Positions 41,941 to 54,200 are shown, numbered from the stretch's first letter. The stretch is 64,000 nt of DNA from Brachyhypopomus gauderio (GCF_052324685.1 NC_135212.1:9867790-9931789), one strand, 5' to 3'. Program-made: numbers and translations. The notes: generated by a model not told the origin, from the letters alone.

Positions 41941-44900
41941 ACGTACAGAGTGTGGAAAAGCAGAGGACCGGTCTGCGTCAGAAGTACGGAAATGAAATTA
42001 ATGGGGCGCACTTTATAAATATTAATATGCGTTTTAAAATTTAGATTTGGGGTAAAAAAATCAAGTCTTTGCAAGTAAACAGGTTCAAGTCCAATTCAAG
42101 TCCCAAGTTATTGGTGTAAAAGTCCAAGTCAAGTCTAAGTCTCTGAATATTTTTTCAAGTCAAGTCAAAAGTCTTAATATTAATGACTCGAGTCTGACTC
42201 GAGTCCAAGTCATGTGACTCGAGTCCCCACCTCTGATATATAGTCACCCACTCCCTCCTTATCTACACAAAAGCCCGCCTCTCCTAAACCACAGCAATCA
42301 TCACATGGGTTCAAAGGTCAGAAAAAAAATCCCAGAACCTGTTTAGCCAAGTATTTGTGCCTACCTCCACGATCATTGTCTTTTTCTCCTCATAGTCGAT
42401 ATCAACGGGGTTTTTAACCTGGATCAGCACATTAGTCTCCAAAGTGCCGGACACGGGCGAGACGGAGAAGGCATCCATATCTGGTCCCTCGAGGCGCAGG
42501 TTGAAGTGGCTGTTCTCACCCTAAAAATCACAAACGTGCTCCTCATGTCATTCGTACAAACAGACGCACAGTCACTCATTTCTGCACCACTTCTAATCAG
42601 CGGTGAGTGTGGGATTTCAGAGAGAGATGGCACCCTCAGTTTTACATTGGTGAGGACCAGTGCAAAGGCCTTAAAGATCTGCTGCTGGCCCCATCTTAAA
42701 GGAAAAGGTTGCCTGTTATAATTTATTTGTTGGAAGGTATTAAAACCATTGTTTTCCATGATAAATGCATAGGTGACTGTATCCTTGTCTCTTTAGTGTC
42801 ATGCGACGCTATTCTTCGGTGGCGGGATTTTTTTTTGCGGTGCGTTCACCAGATGCCCATCAGACTTCGGGTAAATCATGTTTGCCTCACCTGATCTTTG
42901 TCTTTCACCCTAATGTTCAGGCCTGTCACGGACAGCCCCACAGACGAGTGCTCATCGATGTCACCGTTGAAGGTGTTCGACACGGTGCACGAGTCCTCTC
43001 CACATTTGTAGAAGAGTGGCTCATTGTCATTCACGTCGCCTATCATGATGTCCAGCGTTGCTGTCGCACTCGCATAGATGTTGTTCACGTCTAGTTTGGA
43101 CTCAGTGGCCTGAAGACAAATATGATTTAATATGTGTGAAATCTAATGCTTTCAAACAGCCATGACTGTTTACATTTAACTTTAAAAAATGATTTAGGTT
43201 TTTATATTATACATCTTTTTAAATAAGCTCAATAAAATGTAAATAAAAATACTTCTTTTAAAGGTTCATGGCAGAGTAAAGAAAAAAACTCCTCATGATT
43301 CGTGAGACATCGAAACTATGATCTTCTAAGCCACGTCTCTTCTTCTTCTCTGGACCTTGAATCCAGAATGTATTCATGGTTACTGTAATTGCTGGTAATT
43401 TATTTACATCATAGATGATAACTGCTCAAATCACAGTCTTTATGGTCCCAGTGCTACAGCTATTTCTACCTGTGAGCCAAGATTGTCCATAGACTGACCA
43501 TTTGCTTCCATTCATTGTTGAATTAACTACCTGCCATGAAACACCAGAACTGGGAAATGAAGACTGGCATCCCGAGTTGTAGACCCCAGCACATGGCTGT
43601 CTGCATTTGCTTCTGTCCAGCACATGACTTATGCTACAAATGTTGGATCATGATACCTTCACGGTCAACTTTACAATAGAGTTGATGTCCATCAGTTCTT
43701 CTCGATCAAAGACGGTCTTGATGGAAACAACACCATCGTTTTCGTTGATCTGGAACAGGTCTGGTTTATTAGTCTCTGTTAAAAAAAGGGGTTAGTATTT
43801 CACAAAGGAAGTGAGAGCATTTTTGTAAGCCAATGAACACTAGTCTAGTGGTGAACCAGGAAGACCATCTACTTCTAAAATTCTACTGCTCCCTCATTTG
43901 CTGCCAAGTTTAAATTTTTTAAGTTTGAGTTTTTGTCACTGTTGTTGTTTTGTATGAAGCTGGTGAAAACATTAAAAAGTCCATCCTTTCATGATTGGGT
44001 TTTACCGTTAGATCCAATGCGGATCCAGTGAGATCCAGTGCGGATCCACAGTTAGCTCACCTGCAATGGTGTACCGAATGATGTCATTGACTCCTGTATC
44101 CGGATCTCTGGCTTGGACCTTGAATACAGAAGTGCCCTGCAACCAATGACATCACACCATTTGTTTTCTGTCCTTTGAGTCAAAACGTCTGCTTGTGAAC
44201 CATAAAGAAAAAAAACGTAAACTCTGCAGACAAATATACTAGAATGAAACGATACAAAACAAAAGTTATAAAGAGTTTGTTGATACTTATGTTTGTGGGA
44301 ATTTATGATTAAATAAGTCATAAGATTTACAAATGCTAAAACTGTTGTTTTAAATTCTCTATTGCCCTTAAAGACAACATGAAAGCCACACATGGTACAT
44401 ACCACTGGTGAATTCTCATCGACTGTGACCATGGTAGGAAGATTTAAGAACAGAGGTTCAAGGTCGGGTACATCAAGCACTGTAATGAAAGCAGTGGTGT
44501 CGCTGGACTGAACGTAGTTGGGATCTTCATACAGTTGTCCACCACCGTCCTTTGGAGCACAAAGCATAAAGAATAAACAAGTAGAGAACTGAATTAAGTA
44601 ATAATTATTAACTATTAATTATTCTGTATAAAGCTTTTGTGTCCTTCTTTACATGATGATGGAGTAAAATAGCCTACAAGGTAATCACTATACAGAATGT
44701 TCAGCATTCCAACTCTGCATATCAGCTCTTATGTAGTTTGATCTCAGAAACAGATCCTACACAACTATCAGCTTTCTGAAAGTAATTGGGTGGGTAAAGG
44801 TATACTCACAGTCGCAGTGATGGTTATCTGATAATAAGCACTCTTGTCATTGAAACTCAGTGGCTCTTTCAGTGTGACGTGACCTTCATTAGAGACTGCG

Positions 44901-46912
44901 AACATGCCGAATCCTTCTACAGGTTGAACCTGATACAGACACAGTGATTGTACTGACTGCAAGTCAGCAAATTTCCCGCATGATAAACAAACACTCAGAA
45001 CCATCGTCTGCATTTGAAGCCGGTTTACTTTGTACACTGTAACCAACCTCAAAGGCACAATATATGAGTTACAGTATGTGTTGACTTTTATGAGGTATAT
45101 AAAGAGAAACGTACTTGATGGATGGAAAAACTGATGCGTCCAGCCGGTCCAGAGTCAGGATCTGTCGCCCGAACTGTCAGTATCGTGCTGTCCACAGGGG
45201 TGTTCTATAGGTGGAGACATCACACAACGATGAACAGTGTAGTAGAGCACAGAAGGAACATTTGTGCACATGAGCACTAGGGCTGTGTGGTTGAATACTG
45301 AAACCAGCAAAACGTCAGACTCTCTGGTAGATTTTTAATGGTTTCTAAATATTTCCACCACATTCTCATCACACCAAGTTTCAGAACCCAGCCTGACAGC
45401 ATTTAATAAGCTTCTAAACTTAAACAAAGAGAGTCTCCACTTGAGATGAAACTTCACAAGGATGTATGGTACATTCCAGCAGTTGGCAACAGCAGGAGAG
45501 CTGGCCACGTTCATAATCTGATTCTTCTGACTGGAGTGTCTGCACTACCAGAGACGATGCTTTGACTGCTTTAAAAAATGCCTGTGTATTCGCAGTAGTC
45601 ACACTCACCTCTTGCACATTCACGGTGTACGGAGTGTTCTCGAACCTTGGAGCATTGTCGTTTGCATCTTCAACTAAAATATATATTGTTTTCCTCGTCT
45701 GCAAATGAAATGCTAAGTATTAGAGTCAAGTTTCAGAAAGCTGTGAACTCCGCACTGCATGAATTAATCTTACCTCATCGTAATCTCCATCACTCACAGC
45801 AACGTCTGCTGAAACCCTCTCTTCCTCCTATGGGAAAAAACATCAGGTTGTGTGTTGCTCTTTGACAAAGCTCAAAATGAATAAATGTCTTGTGTTTGCA
45901 AGGCTTCTTTAAAATAGAATTACCTCTCTGTCGAGTGGGTTGTTGATGTATACGGCACCGGTATTTTCATCCACTCTGAAATGATTCTTATTGTTTCTGA
46001 TAGTATATGTCAGTGGGTCATTATCTAGATCGAACGCCACAATTTGAAAAGCAAAATCATCTGTGGGGAAGAGTGAGGAACCATCGTCACTTTTAACCTC
46101 AGTGAGTGTGACAGTTAACAGGAGAAAAAAGGAACATTGTGTTTGATACAGTACTAAAAATGAAAAACTCGATCCATACCTTCTTCAGTTTGTCGGCATG
46201 TTAAATAATTGTCATATTGCAGAGCATCATGTAACATTATCATTATGTCTTGTGCACATTTAAATTATGTCGTAATTATGTCGTTTTAAAACATCAAAGA
46301 GCTGATTTTGTGAACCAAAAACTGCTGAGTTGAGTTTATTTTACTCATCAACAGGTGACACCCTCTGCTCCCTTAAAATACTTTTAATGGGAACTTTATA
46401 TTTTACCTGAGCTATCACAGACCCATCTGTTTTGCTACAGGCATTCTACAAATTTTGCAGATTAAACTATACTTGAAAACATCTCTCAAATTATCTGAGT
46501 ACCTCAAAATGAAATATACCAATGATAAGCCTCTTGCCAACACGAATATCACGAATATCAGGCGACACACAATCTGTAAAATGCCCAGCATCTCTGACAA
46601 CATGGTTGTTCAGGATGATACGGACACACTGTACCTTTACGAAGATCTTCCCTCACGCTGGCCGAGAATGTTTCAATGACTGGAACATTTTGAGAGTAAC
46701 CTGCATAAACCACATGACATGGGCACATAAGCCATGCGATGAACAGATTGAGCCCTCCCGAGACTGTCGTTAGTGGACTGCCACAATGATATTTTGAACT
46801 TTGATCTCATGCGATGCAGCAATCGTTAATCATCAGCACATCAGTTTCACCTTTCGGTGTCATACTTACAGGTGGAAAAGAGAAACAGGAGCAGAAATAG
46901 AAAACTCCCCAT
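27072..46912 (-). CDS. cdhr2: Cadherin-related family member 2 (protocadherin LKC), 30 coding exons
   Basis: Exons in transcript order: 46870-46912, 46635-46700, 45924-46060, 45774-45827, 45609-45698, 45115-45204, 44810-44929, 44403-44549, 44061-44136, 43657-43775, 42891-43109, 42365-42520, 40057-40218, 39896-39957, 39033-39273, 38276-38515, 37588-37657, 36802-37386, 36531-36602, 36139-36188, 35481-35647, 31147-31240, 30803-30891, 30621-30695, 30232-30376, 29912-30033, 29525-29638, 28977-29054, 27442-27496, 27072-27203. They sum to 3870 nt (1289 residues plus TAA) with every phase consistent. A signal peptide (MGSFLFLLLFLFSTC) is followed by nine cadherin-like repeats; linker motifs include DANDN (about 111), DVNDN (about 340 and 463), DINDQ (about 570), DVNDN (about 677), DINDT (about 785) and DVNDN (about 900). 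Then come YFVFPNGTALDSESV, a helix at about 1137-1161 and a 128-residue tail ending SSVDL. CDHR2 joins microvillar tips in the brush border with CDHR5 and harmonin. Length matches human (1310). Confidence 0.92.
27538..28455. repeat. Intronic minisatellite, 45-49-bp unit, about 19 copies
   Basis: It lies in the cdhr2 intron between the exons at 28977-29054 and 27442-27496. Each unit has the core GATACTGGAGCATG, then CTCTGAAGTG or CCCCGAAGTG, then TGGAGTGGTG and a variable (TG)n tail that sets the unit length. A block of about 243 bp (five units) is duplicated: 27711-27929 closely matches 27954-28172. Confidence 0.95.
28486..28695. repeat. Intronic 31-bp minisatellite, about 7 copies
   Basis: Repeats share the core AACTGTGGCTGTCCAGCAG with two alternating tails (AAGTAGTAATGT and CAGTGGTATTGT). 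It is in the same cdhr2 intron as the 47-bp array, about 30 bp away. Confidence 0.92.
29212..29290. mobile_element. Possible fragment of a dispersed repeat
   Basis: The stretch containing GTCAAACTCATTTTGGTCTG and GGGGGGCCAGACCAGTAAAC resembles the end of a teleost repeat whose copies begin with a similar GTCAAACTCATTT phrase. No second terminus or target duplication was found, so the family is not assigned. It lies in a cdhr2 intron. Confidence 0.3.
31244..31274. repeat. (GA)n microsatellite abutting a cdhr2 splice acceptor
   Basis: About 15 GA repeats on the plus strand. On the transcribed minus strand this is a (TC)n run that ends in the CAG acceptor of the exon 31147-31240, so it serves as its polypyrimidine tract. 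Confidence 0.93.
33678..33784. mobile_element. Fold-back (palindromic) MITE inside the L2
   Basis: A 107-bp near-perfect palindrome. The left arm GGGTTGGTTTCCCGAAACG is mirrored by the right arm CGTTTCGGGAAACCCACCC, and the arms continue inward to a centre near 33731. It is flanked by a 3-bp CTG repeat (33675-33677 and 33785-33787) and interrupts the L2 reading frame. It has no coding capacity. Confidence 0.82.
33890..34225 (-). mobile_element. Solo LTR of a retrotransposon, inserted in the L2
   Basis: 336 bp starting TGTGACG and ending CGTGACA on the plus strand, flanked by a perfect 5-bp duplication GAATC (33885-33889 and 34226-34230). TG...CA termini with a 5-bp duplication are the mark of an LTR insertion. 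On the minus strand an AT-rich TATA-like box (ATTTAATGTGC, near 34050) precedes AATAAA near 33950 in the correct U3-R-U5 order. There is no internal coding region, so this is the product of LTR-LTR recombination. Confidence 0.85.
38816..38850. repeat. (GATA)n microsatellite in a cdhr2 intron
   Basis: About nine GATA tetranucleotides, close to the GT array at 38862. Confidence 0.94.
38862..38940. repeat. (GT)n microsatellite in a cdhr2 intron
   Basis: About 39 uninterrupted GT repeats, about 90 bp from the exon at 39033. Confidence 0.95.
41605..41704. mobile_element. Partial copy of a 113-bp MITE
   Basis: It starts CAGGGTTGCCAACCCTCACG and runs to a short A-run after CTCACGCCG. It matches the complete copy at 61025-61137 but lacks the right terminus (GTTGGCAACCCTG), so it is truncated or was transferred as part of the host hAT element. 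Confidence 0.75.
41889..41938. repeat. (CA)n microsatellite
   Basis: About 25 CA repeats inside the hAT element at 40765-42235. Confidence 0.94.
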
Positions 46913-46927
46913 TCTCCCGCCGTCCGT
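46870..46927 (-). other. cdhr2: cdhr2 exon carrying the start codon (5' UTR plus signal peptide)
   Basis: A CTGCAG acceptor at 46928-46930 starts the exon, 15 nt of 5' UTR (46913-46927) precede the ATG at 46912, and a GTAAGT donor ends it at 46870. It encodes the 14 signal-peptide residues up to the codon split at the donor. Confidence 0.8.
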
Positions 46928-47549
46928 CTGCAGATGGCAAACAAGTGGTTAAGAAATCCGTAACATACGGATCAGTCATCAGCACAACTTCCTCAAACCC
47001 TCACAATTTGCCAATGAGTCTCACAATTTTAGAAAGGAAACATTTGTATCTTATTTTTAAATAACAACATACATTATTTGTATTATATATTAAAATGTGA
47101 TTCTTTAAGATAAGAGGACATAGTCCCCAAATGTAACATATAGAGGTCATACAGCTTTCTTTCTTTTTTACAGGTGACTTTTTTGTCAAAACAATCCAAA
47201 GAAAAAGAAGAGCAAGAAAAAATATTTTTGTTTTTCACTCATCCATGTAGATTATTCAGATGCAGTTAAATGATTCAGGAGCTCCAACAAACAAGCAATA
47301 AATAAATCTTCAAAATAGGACGCGACAAGGCTTAAATCTCAAGGAATATTATAAATAGCAAATTAAAAACCCAGCAACAGAAGAAAAAATAGTGACCCCT
47401 GAGGTTATGATAAACCAGGGAATTGGCTCATCTTACCGAGTCTTCCCCGTTTCTGATGGCCGCTGTTTCTTGAGTGTGGGCTAACTGAACTCAGGATGAA
47501 ACCTTTGCCTGGTATGAAATATGTTGATTGACATCACACTGTTGTAAAC

Positions 47550-47562
47550 ATGAATCATTAAC
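47550..47562 (-). promoter_or_regulatory. Candidate HNF1 site upstream of cdhr2
   Basis: The minus strand reads GTTAATGATTCAT, 11 of 13 positions of the HNF1 palindrome GTTAATNATTAAC. It lies about 110 bp from the donor of the putative non-coding first exon, hence near the transcription start. HNF1 factors drive intestinal and renal brush-border genes, which fits a CDHR2 promoter. Motif match only. Confidence 0.4.
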
Positions 47563-49692
47563 ACAGCGGAGGGAGAGTTGATGTGGGGGAGGGGGGGAAC
47601 CAGGAAGCTGGAGCCAGCCGGGGCGGCTCTGCGGTACGGAGCAGGCCTTCGAGCAGAGGGTGTGGGGGTTCAGGAGTGAAGGGACTAGAGCGTCACCCAC
47701 TTGGATGTTGGGAAGAGGAGGGCGGCAGTCTCAGTTTTCCACTGCGGCCTCTGTCCAATGGCTCACTTGCTGAGAGGAACTTTCTACATCTTTCTTCACA
47801 TTTCCCAGAGACCAAAACAAACCTGCTTTCTCCATACCCTTTTTGAACTCTCCCTTTTACCATTTGGGCCTCATAGTGAATTGTGGTTTAATGGACTATC
47901 AACCATGGCCATCATCAAACCCAACATATAACAATGGTGGATATTCTCCTAACGAGCCTGAGCAGAGGGGATCCTCACTACTCTACCATGGCTTTTCTAC
48001 CGGTTCAGCCGTGAGGTGTAATAGAGGAGAAAACAACACTAAACTTCAATTTGACATTGTTCAACACTGACTCATCAGTTGGCCTGCTTTAACACACTTC
48101 ATTAATCTCATCAACTAGCCCTGTATATAGGAGCCATTTCTGAACATTGACTTCCACCAGGAAATTCCACATGTACATAAGATTGCACTGTATAATCATG
48201 ACTGACATCAATAAAATTATGTAATGTGGTTCTAAAATACTGCAAGCACATTATTGTGAGCAGACTGTAATACTGTAAGCACAAGCATTAAGCATATTTA
48301 ATAAACTGCCTCTGTCTGGGCAAGTTATTTGGGCTATACCAATAATTTGTATGTAAATAATGTAAATAACATTAACATTAATTGAACATGCAAAACAATC
48401 ATAGGCCATCTAATAAGGTGTGGGCACAGTAATTAAAAATAGAATGACAGTGAAGTTAATAAACTGGCTTACTGTAAATATCTACCTGAAAGTTTAATAG
48501 AAACATTTCATGAGGCTGTAATCTTATCCTGTTAGACATTGATTTATAACATACTCTACAAAGCATACATACCCCCAACAACAATTAATAATGTAGTTTA
48601 CATATACTCAATGATGATGGAAATGTCTGGTCTGATCTGAGACTTGTTAAAGAATTGTTAAAGAATTAGTTGCATTTGTCATATTTCTAAAATGCAGTGA
48701 AAGTGTGTGTAAGCTGCTATAAAATATTATCATAAGCTTTGGTGCATTCTGTACCTAAGAGGCCATAAACACCCAGGCAGTTAGAGGGCCAGATAAGAGT
48801 GTGGGGTTCTACCCATCCTTGTTGTGTTTTTATGGTTGGCAACAGCGTGGGGACTGCACCAAGCAAAGCTCAGTAAGTCAGGCTAATTACATTCTACACG
48901 TTATTTGTCTTTTATAAGTTCTACTAATAATAAATTATCTTAATAAATAATGTAAAAAATTATAAAATAATATTTGCTGGAGAAGTTACTCAAAAAAAGT
49001 AATTAATTGCAAATTATTGAGTTCTGGTTGCCACCTTACAGAAATGAAAATGGGTGGGACGCCCACCATGGCTCCTCATGGCCACGCCCACCACTGCTGT
49101 GGCACTTCTTGCAAACATCTCCACTGAAGCTGTGGAGGTGTGGGGTTGGGGGTGCTTGTGCGGTGTTGTGATTGACATATATGGAAATACGGATCAAATC
49201 GCGTCCTGTATTGGTTCAATAAGCAGCCCAACATTTAATTACCAAGTAAAACACGATTCCGCATTTTACGGGACGGATGGCAGCCCTGTAGGCTACTGGG
49301 TGATTATTACTGAGAACTTTCAGTAAAAAGTAATCGCACTATTTTGTTTTCAAATTTGCTCTTGAGTTCCCATAAAAATGTGCCAAGGGAAATACACGAG
49401 CATAACCAGTAGTTTTTAAAATAATTTCTGTTCTAATGACGAACTGACCGATCATAGCAATATATAGAAAGGCATGTCCGTTCGGTTATGTATTTTGTAT
49501 AAGTTTGTCTGTTCGTGCGCTTTTATATACTTGGCGTCGAGTTACCACAGTCGTCTTTGTGTTGGCCTCGTGACGAGTCTCCCAGTTGGCCCAGTGATCG
49601 GCCTCAACTGGTCACCTTTTCTCTAAGCTCCTCCAGTAAAAGGCGCGCTCGCGATACATTGCTTCCGCCTGTAGTTCACAGTGCGCGAACCA

Positions 49693-49706
49693 CCTGTAGG
49701 GGGCAG
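49693..49706 (+). promoter_or_regulatory. Candidate CTCF-binding core
   Basis: CCTGTAGGGGGCAG matches the CTCF core CCASYAGRKGGCRS at all but one position. It sits between the divergent genes cdhr2 and rnf44, about 50 bp before a tandem array. Occupancy is not shown. Confidence 0.4.
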
Positions 49707-49751
49707 GCTGCTGCAATAAACGATGGTCGAGGGAAGTCTAGCAGTCGATAT

Positions 49752-51219
49752 ACAAATGCATTAGTGTCTATACATGCATTACACCAAATACATTAGTGTC
49801 TATACATGCACTACACCAAATACATTAGTGTATATACATGCATTACACCAAATACATTAGTGTCTATACATGCATTACACCAAATACATTAGTGTCTATA
49901 CATGCACTACACCAAATACATTAGTGTATATACATGCATTACACCAAATACATTAGTGTCTATACATGCATTACACCAAATGCATTAGTGTATATACATG
50001 CATTACACCAAATACATTAGTGTCTATATATGCATTACACCAAATACATTAGTGTCTATACATGCACTACACCAAATACATTAGTGTCTATACATGCATT
50101 ACACCAAATACATTAGTGTCTATATATGCATTACACCAAATACATTAGTGTCTATACATGCATTACACCAAATGCATTAGTGTCTATACATGCACTACAC
50201 CAAATACATATATATGCATTACACCAAATACATTAGTGTCTATACATGCATTACACCAAATGCATTAGTGTCTATACATGCATTACACCAAATGCATTAG
50301 TGTCTATATATGCATTACACCAAATACATTAGTGTCTATACGTGCATTACACCAAATACATTAGTGTCTATACATGCACTACACCAAATACATTAGTGTC
50401 TATACATGCATTACACCAAATACATTAGTGTCTATACATGCACTACACCAAATACATTAGTGTCTATACATGCACTACACCAAATGCATTAGTGTATATA
50501 CATGCACTACACCAAATACATTAGTGTCTATACATGCATTACACCAAATACATTAGTGTCTATACATGCACTACACCAAATACATTAGTGTCTATACATG
50601 CATTACACCAAATACATTAGTGTCTATACATGCATTACACCAAATACATTAGTGTCTATACATGCACTACACCAAATGCATTAGTGTATATACATGCACT
50701 ACACCAAATACATTAGTGTCTATACATGCATTACACCAAATACATTAGTGTCTATACATGCACTACACCAAATGCATTAGTGTCTATATATGCATTACAC
50801 CAAATACATTAGTGTCTATACGTGCATTACACCAAATACATTAGTGTCTATACGTGCATTACACCAAATACATTAGTGTCTATACGTGCACTACACCAAA
50901 TGCATTAGTGTCTATATATGCATTACACCAAATACATTAGTGTATATACATGCATTACACCAAATACATTAGTGTCTATACATGCATTACACCAAATACA
51001 TTAGTGTCTATACATGCACTACACCAAATACATTAGTGTATATACATGCATTACACCAAATACATTAGTGTCTATACATGCACTACACCAAATGCATTAG
51101 TGTCTATATATGCATTACACCAAATACATTAGTGTATATACATGCATTACACCAAATACATTAGTGTCTATACATGCATTACACCAAATACATTAGTGTC
51201 TATACATGCATTACACCAA
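49752..51219. repeat. 32-bp tandem array, about 46 copies
   Basis: The unit is AT-rich with the core ATTAGTGTCTATACATGC followed by ATTACACCAAATAC. Variants are TGTATATA for TGTCTATA, ATGCACTAC for ATGCATTAC, and ATGCATT for ACATTAG-type junctions. One unit near 50200 has lost the TTAGTGTC segment. No coding potential. Confidence 0.96.
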
Positions 51220-54200
51220 TTTCTACATTATACATAATATACATCATGCATTTTTATATAAATACATTATACAGCATTTTAAATATATTCAGTAAAATCA
51301 TTATATCAGAAATACAAGAGTAACGCAAGTAGACTTGTGGGCCAAAATGATACATTAGACATGAACTGTATTGTGAAGATTTTTAATTACTTTACATTTT
51401 TGTCCTGTCATCCTCCCAGTTCTGGTTAAGATGCACGAGACGGGCAGTGCGAGAAGTCATGACAGTCAGGTGGAAACTATTCCAGCCAGTCTAAACCCTT
51501 GCTTACTTTATGACTAAAATGATAGTTTGCACAGTTAATAGATAATTGGGAATTCGTCACATTTACAGCAACTAAGAAACGTAAAAGATAGTAATGTGCC
51601 GTTAAGAAAACCACAATCCAGAACTCTGGTCATTAATGCATGTGCAATAGTGCTACAAACTAAAAGATTTTTGCCCAGCTATAAAAGTTTGGTTTTGTTA
51701 GTTTGTTTGGACTGGTCGCATTTTGACTGGTTAGAATACACGTGATTTTGCGATTTTTCTGAAAAGATCTGAATCATCTCTTTACCTTCTTTTATATTTG
51801 CTATAAAATACATGTACTGTAAAATACATATACATTCAGTTTTGAATGATGCAGTCTCGTGTGATTTTAGATTTTTTTCAGTATATGATTATTGTTTTAT
51901 CCAGTCATTGATATCAGTGCTATTTAACTCAACAGTGTAAGAGAGCATAGCAGAAAATAAATCAAGTATATAAATAAAGAAAATAAAGTATTTAATATTT
52001 TTAATTTGAAGTACCCAACTTTCTGTACTGTTTGTAGTGATATGCCAACTGAACAAAAATCTTCCAAAAATGTTAAAGGCTTTAATGCATGCTTTAATCT
52101 CTTATAAACGGTAATAGTGTAGTCTCTATAAGCTCTCTTCATATAGTTTCATGCGTTAGAATCTGCATTATGAGACGGTGTTCACCTACAACACCTCGCC
52201 AGTGGAGGGAGACGTCTCAATGCATCGTGTAATTGCTATGCACACAGTGCCACTGCGCAGGTATTGGTCGGTCATATAATGACTGCAATCTAATATTTCG
52301 TTTATTCAAATCGCAAAACAAACTCAGTCGATCAATCAATCAATCAATCAAAAAGGCTACGATGAATTCGAGTTAATTTTACCAATTGTCTTGAATATTG
52401 TGCTATTACTGTCTTGCACATAACCTTAATTAATATGAGAACCATGTATAATTCCATGTGCAAATGCGCATTCGACTCTCTAGAAAGTCACGTTTGATTG
52501 CTACAGTAGGTATATCAAGAATAAGATCATTTAATTTGCGGGGTTCACCTTACGGTTCATTGACCTCCACATATCGCATGATCTTGGCAACGGAGGTATG
52601 ACATTGGGGAGTTCGGTGGATAAAGTTATACAATAATTACGGTAGAACAAGTCGTAATGGCGAGCGCCCTTTAAAACGTCCCACATAGGGGTCTGTCCAA
52701 AAAAGCATGCAATTGCCTAAAGTATCACACGGAGCCACGCAGGTTGCATAGTTTATCCAGAAGTCCAACACTTAAACTGTTCGGTTACGAAGCGAGAAAT
52801 GTTACGCATTTTGCATCGGTTAGGTTTCTTGACTCTGGTGCGCCACTGTTTGCACCTTTCGCCCTAACGGTGGTGAAATCCACGGAATGTTCCACTAACA
52901 GGAACCGCTGAGGATAATGCCGCACCGAATATGTGAGACATGTGATGGATTACGAGAAAAAAAATGCCAGTGACTGAAATGCGTGCAAATTAACAATCAG
53001 GTAATGATCTGCAACATATCGACGTGCTCGTGTGCGTTTGGCCTTGGTGCAGTGCTTGGGTATCGGTTAGATTAGGTGCTTTTGCGCCTCCACCGTGTTC
53101 GTCTTTTCCCCCCATCCTTGCGCCCCTCCTTGTTTTCTATGGCTGTGAGAGCTATGTAATGTTTACATTGGACTGGAAGCACATAGTGAATGTTCTGGTG
53201 CTGGTTGTAAACACGGTGTTCAGCCGTGCACGTCGAGTTCTGCAACGATATTTCATAAACGGTCCAAAGGCGATAACGAAAATATATAATTGCTTCTGTG
53301 CTTTTGGCCAGAAACAGGCTCGTCTGTCACATTGCAGTGTCTTCCCTGCAGTGAAGCCGACGAGGGGCTTCTGTAAATGATGTAAAACGCAAACATTTGC
53401 TCTGTAATATCAACTAGTTGAATTTAAAAAATGACATTGAAGTACCTGACCAAGACTATACTGAAAATTGTGTTAGTCATCGCCCAAGTGATCCGTGTGG
53501 TTACTGCACACCAACATGTTTATTTGCGACAGAAATTGCATTTCTATTTTCTGTTTCCACAGTTCAGAGCTTCTTTTAAAGTCAGCTTTAAAGAGGATAG
53601 GAAGCTTCGACTAATGTTATTCCGTTGGATTGTCTTCGTTGCCGGCTAGTCATTTGTCGCAAGGCTTACGTAACGAGGTTGTCTATGTCACCCTGTGACT
53701 GGAGAAGGTCCGTCAGAACCGTTTGAGATGTTCACCTGTGCGCAGACGAGACGCTGCTGTCCTGCCATGAGCATGCAGTGCGCGTAAAGAGCGCATAGAA
53801 AAGCTATAATAGAAATAGGCCTATTCTATACAGAACAGAGAGAGAAACACTAGGACCCGTGGCTGTAGCATCCTGGGCTACATTGAGCTCGGAAATATAT
53901 TCAGCAATGTCACTGGTTGCGCCTTTTTGTGTTGTGAAAAGATGTGAGCCATGAAGTAACGACTGTGTAATAGTGTTAGATATCGGGTGCTGTTTCGACG
54001 CATGTTTCGTGGGTGTACTAACTTTGCTGGAAAAGGGCATTTAGAAAGCCTTACGTTTATAATGGTGGTAGACTATTCATAAGCCTACTTACTGTACAAT
54101 AACGGGCTTTTGTATCTAGCTATAATGTAACTACAAATTGTATGCTATAGTTACATCAAATGTTAAGTGCAAATCACGGTCATATTTTTGTAGTATACTG

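Larger units (their letters stand above)
40765..42235. mobile_element. Non-autonomous hAT element in a cdhr2 intron
   Basis: It is flanked by a perfect 8-bp duplication ATATATAG (40757-40764 and 42236-42243), with termini CAGAGGTGGG and its inverse CCCACCTCTG. The two ends are rich in AAGTC and GAGTC motifs. Near 41450-41510 the minus strand reads KVERVFSLVG, resembling the C-terminal dimerisation block of hAT transposases (ERVFS), so this is probably a deletion derivative of an autonomous element. It also holds a copy of a short repeat (41605-41704) and a CA microsatellite. It sits between the exons 42365-42520 and 40057-40218. Confidence 0.87.
46928..49751. other. cdhr2 5' region and intergenic space
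   Basis: It contains a likely non-coding first exon of cdhr2: a minus-strand donor GTAAG at 47432-47436 follows exon sequence from 47437 rightward, with the upstream end not fixed. Beyond about 47600 no exon is recognised. A CTCF-like site lies at 49693, just before the 32-bp array. Confidence 0.5.

Noticed and set aside
43426..43623. Minus-strand 65-codon frame with several Cys and Trp residues in a cdhr2 intron
   Set aside because: It looks somewhat protein-like, but adding it as an exon would require splice sites that are absent and would disrupt the otherwise exact phase chain. Possibly a repeat fragment.
53024..53380. 118-codon plus-strand frame between cdhr2 and rnf44
   Set aside because: No recognised family, unusual composition and no supporting splice or promoter context.
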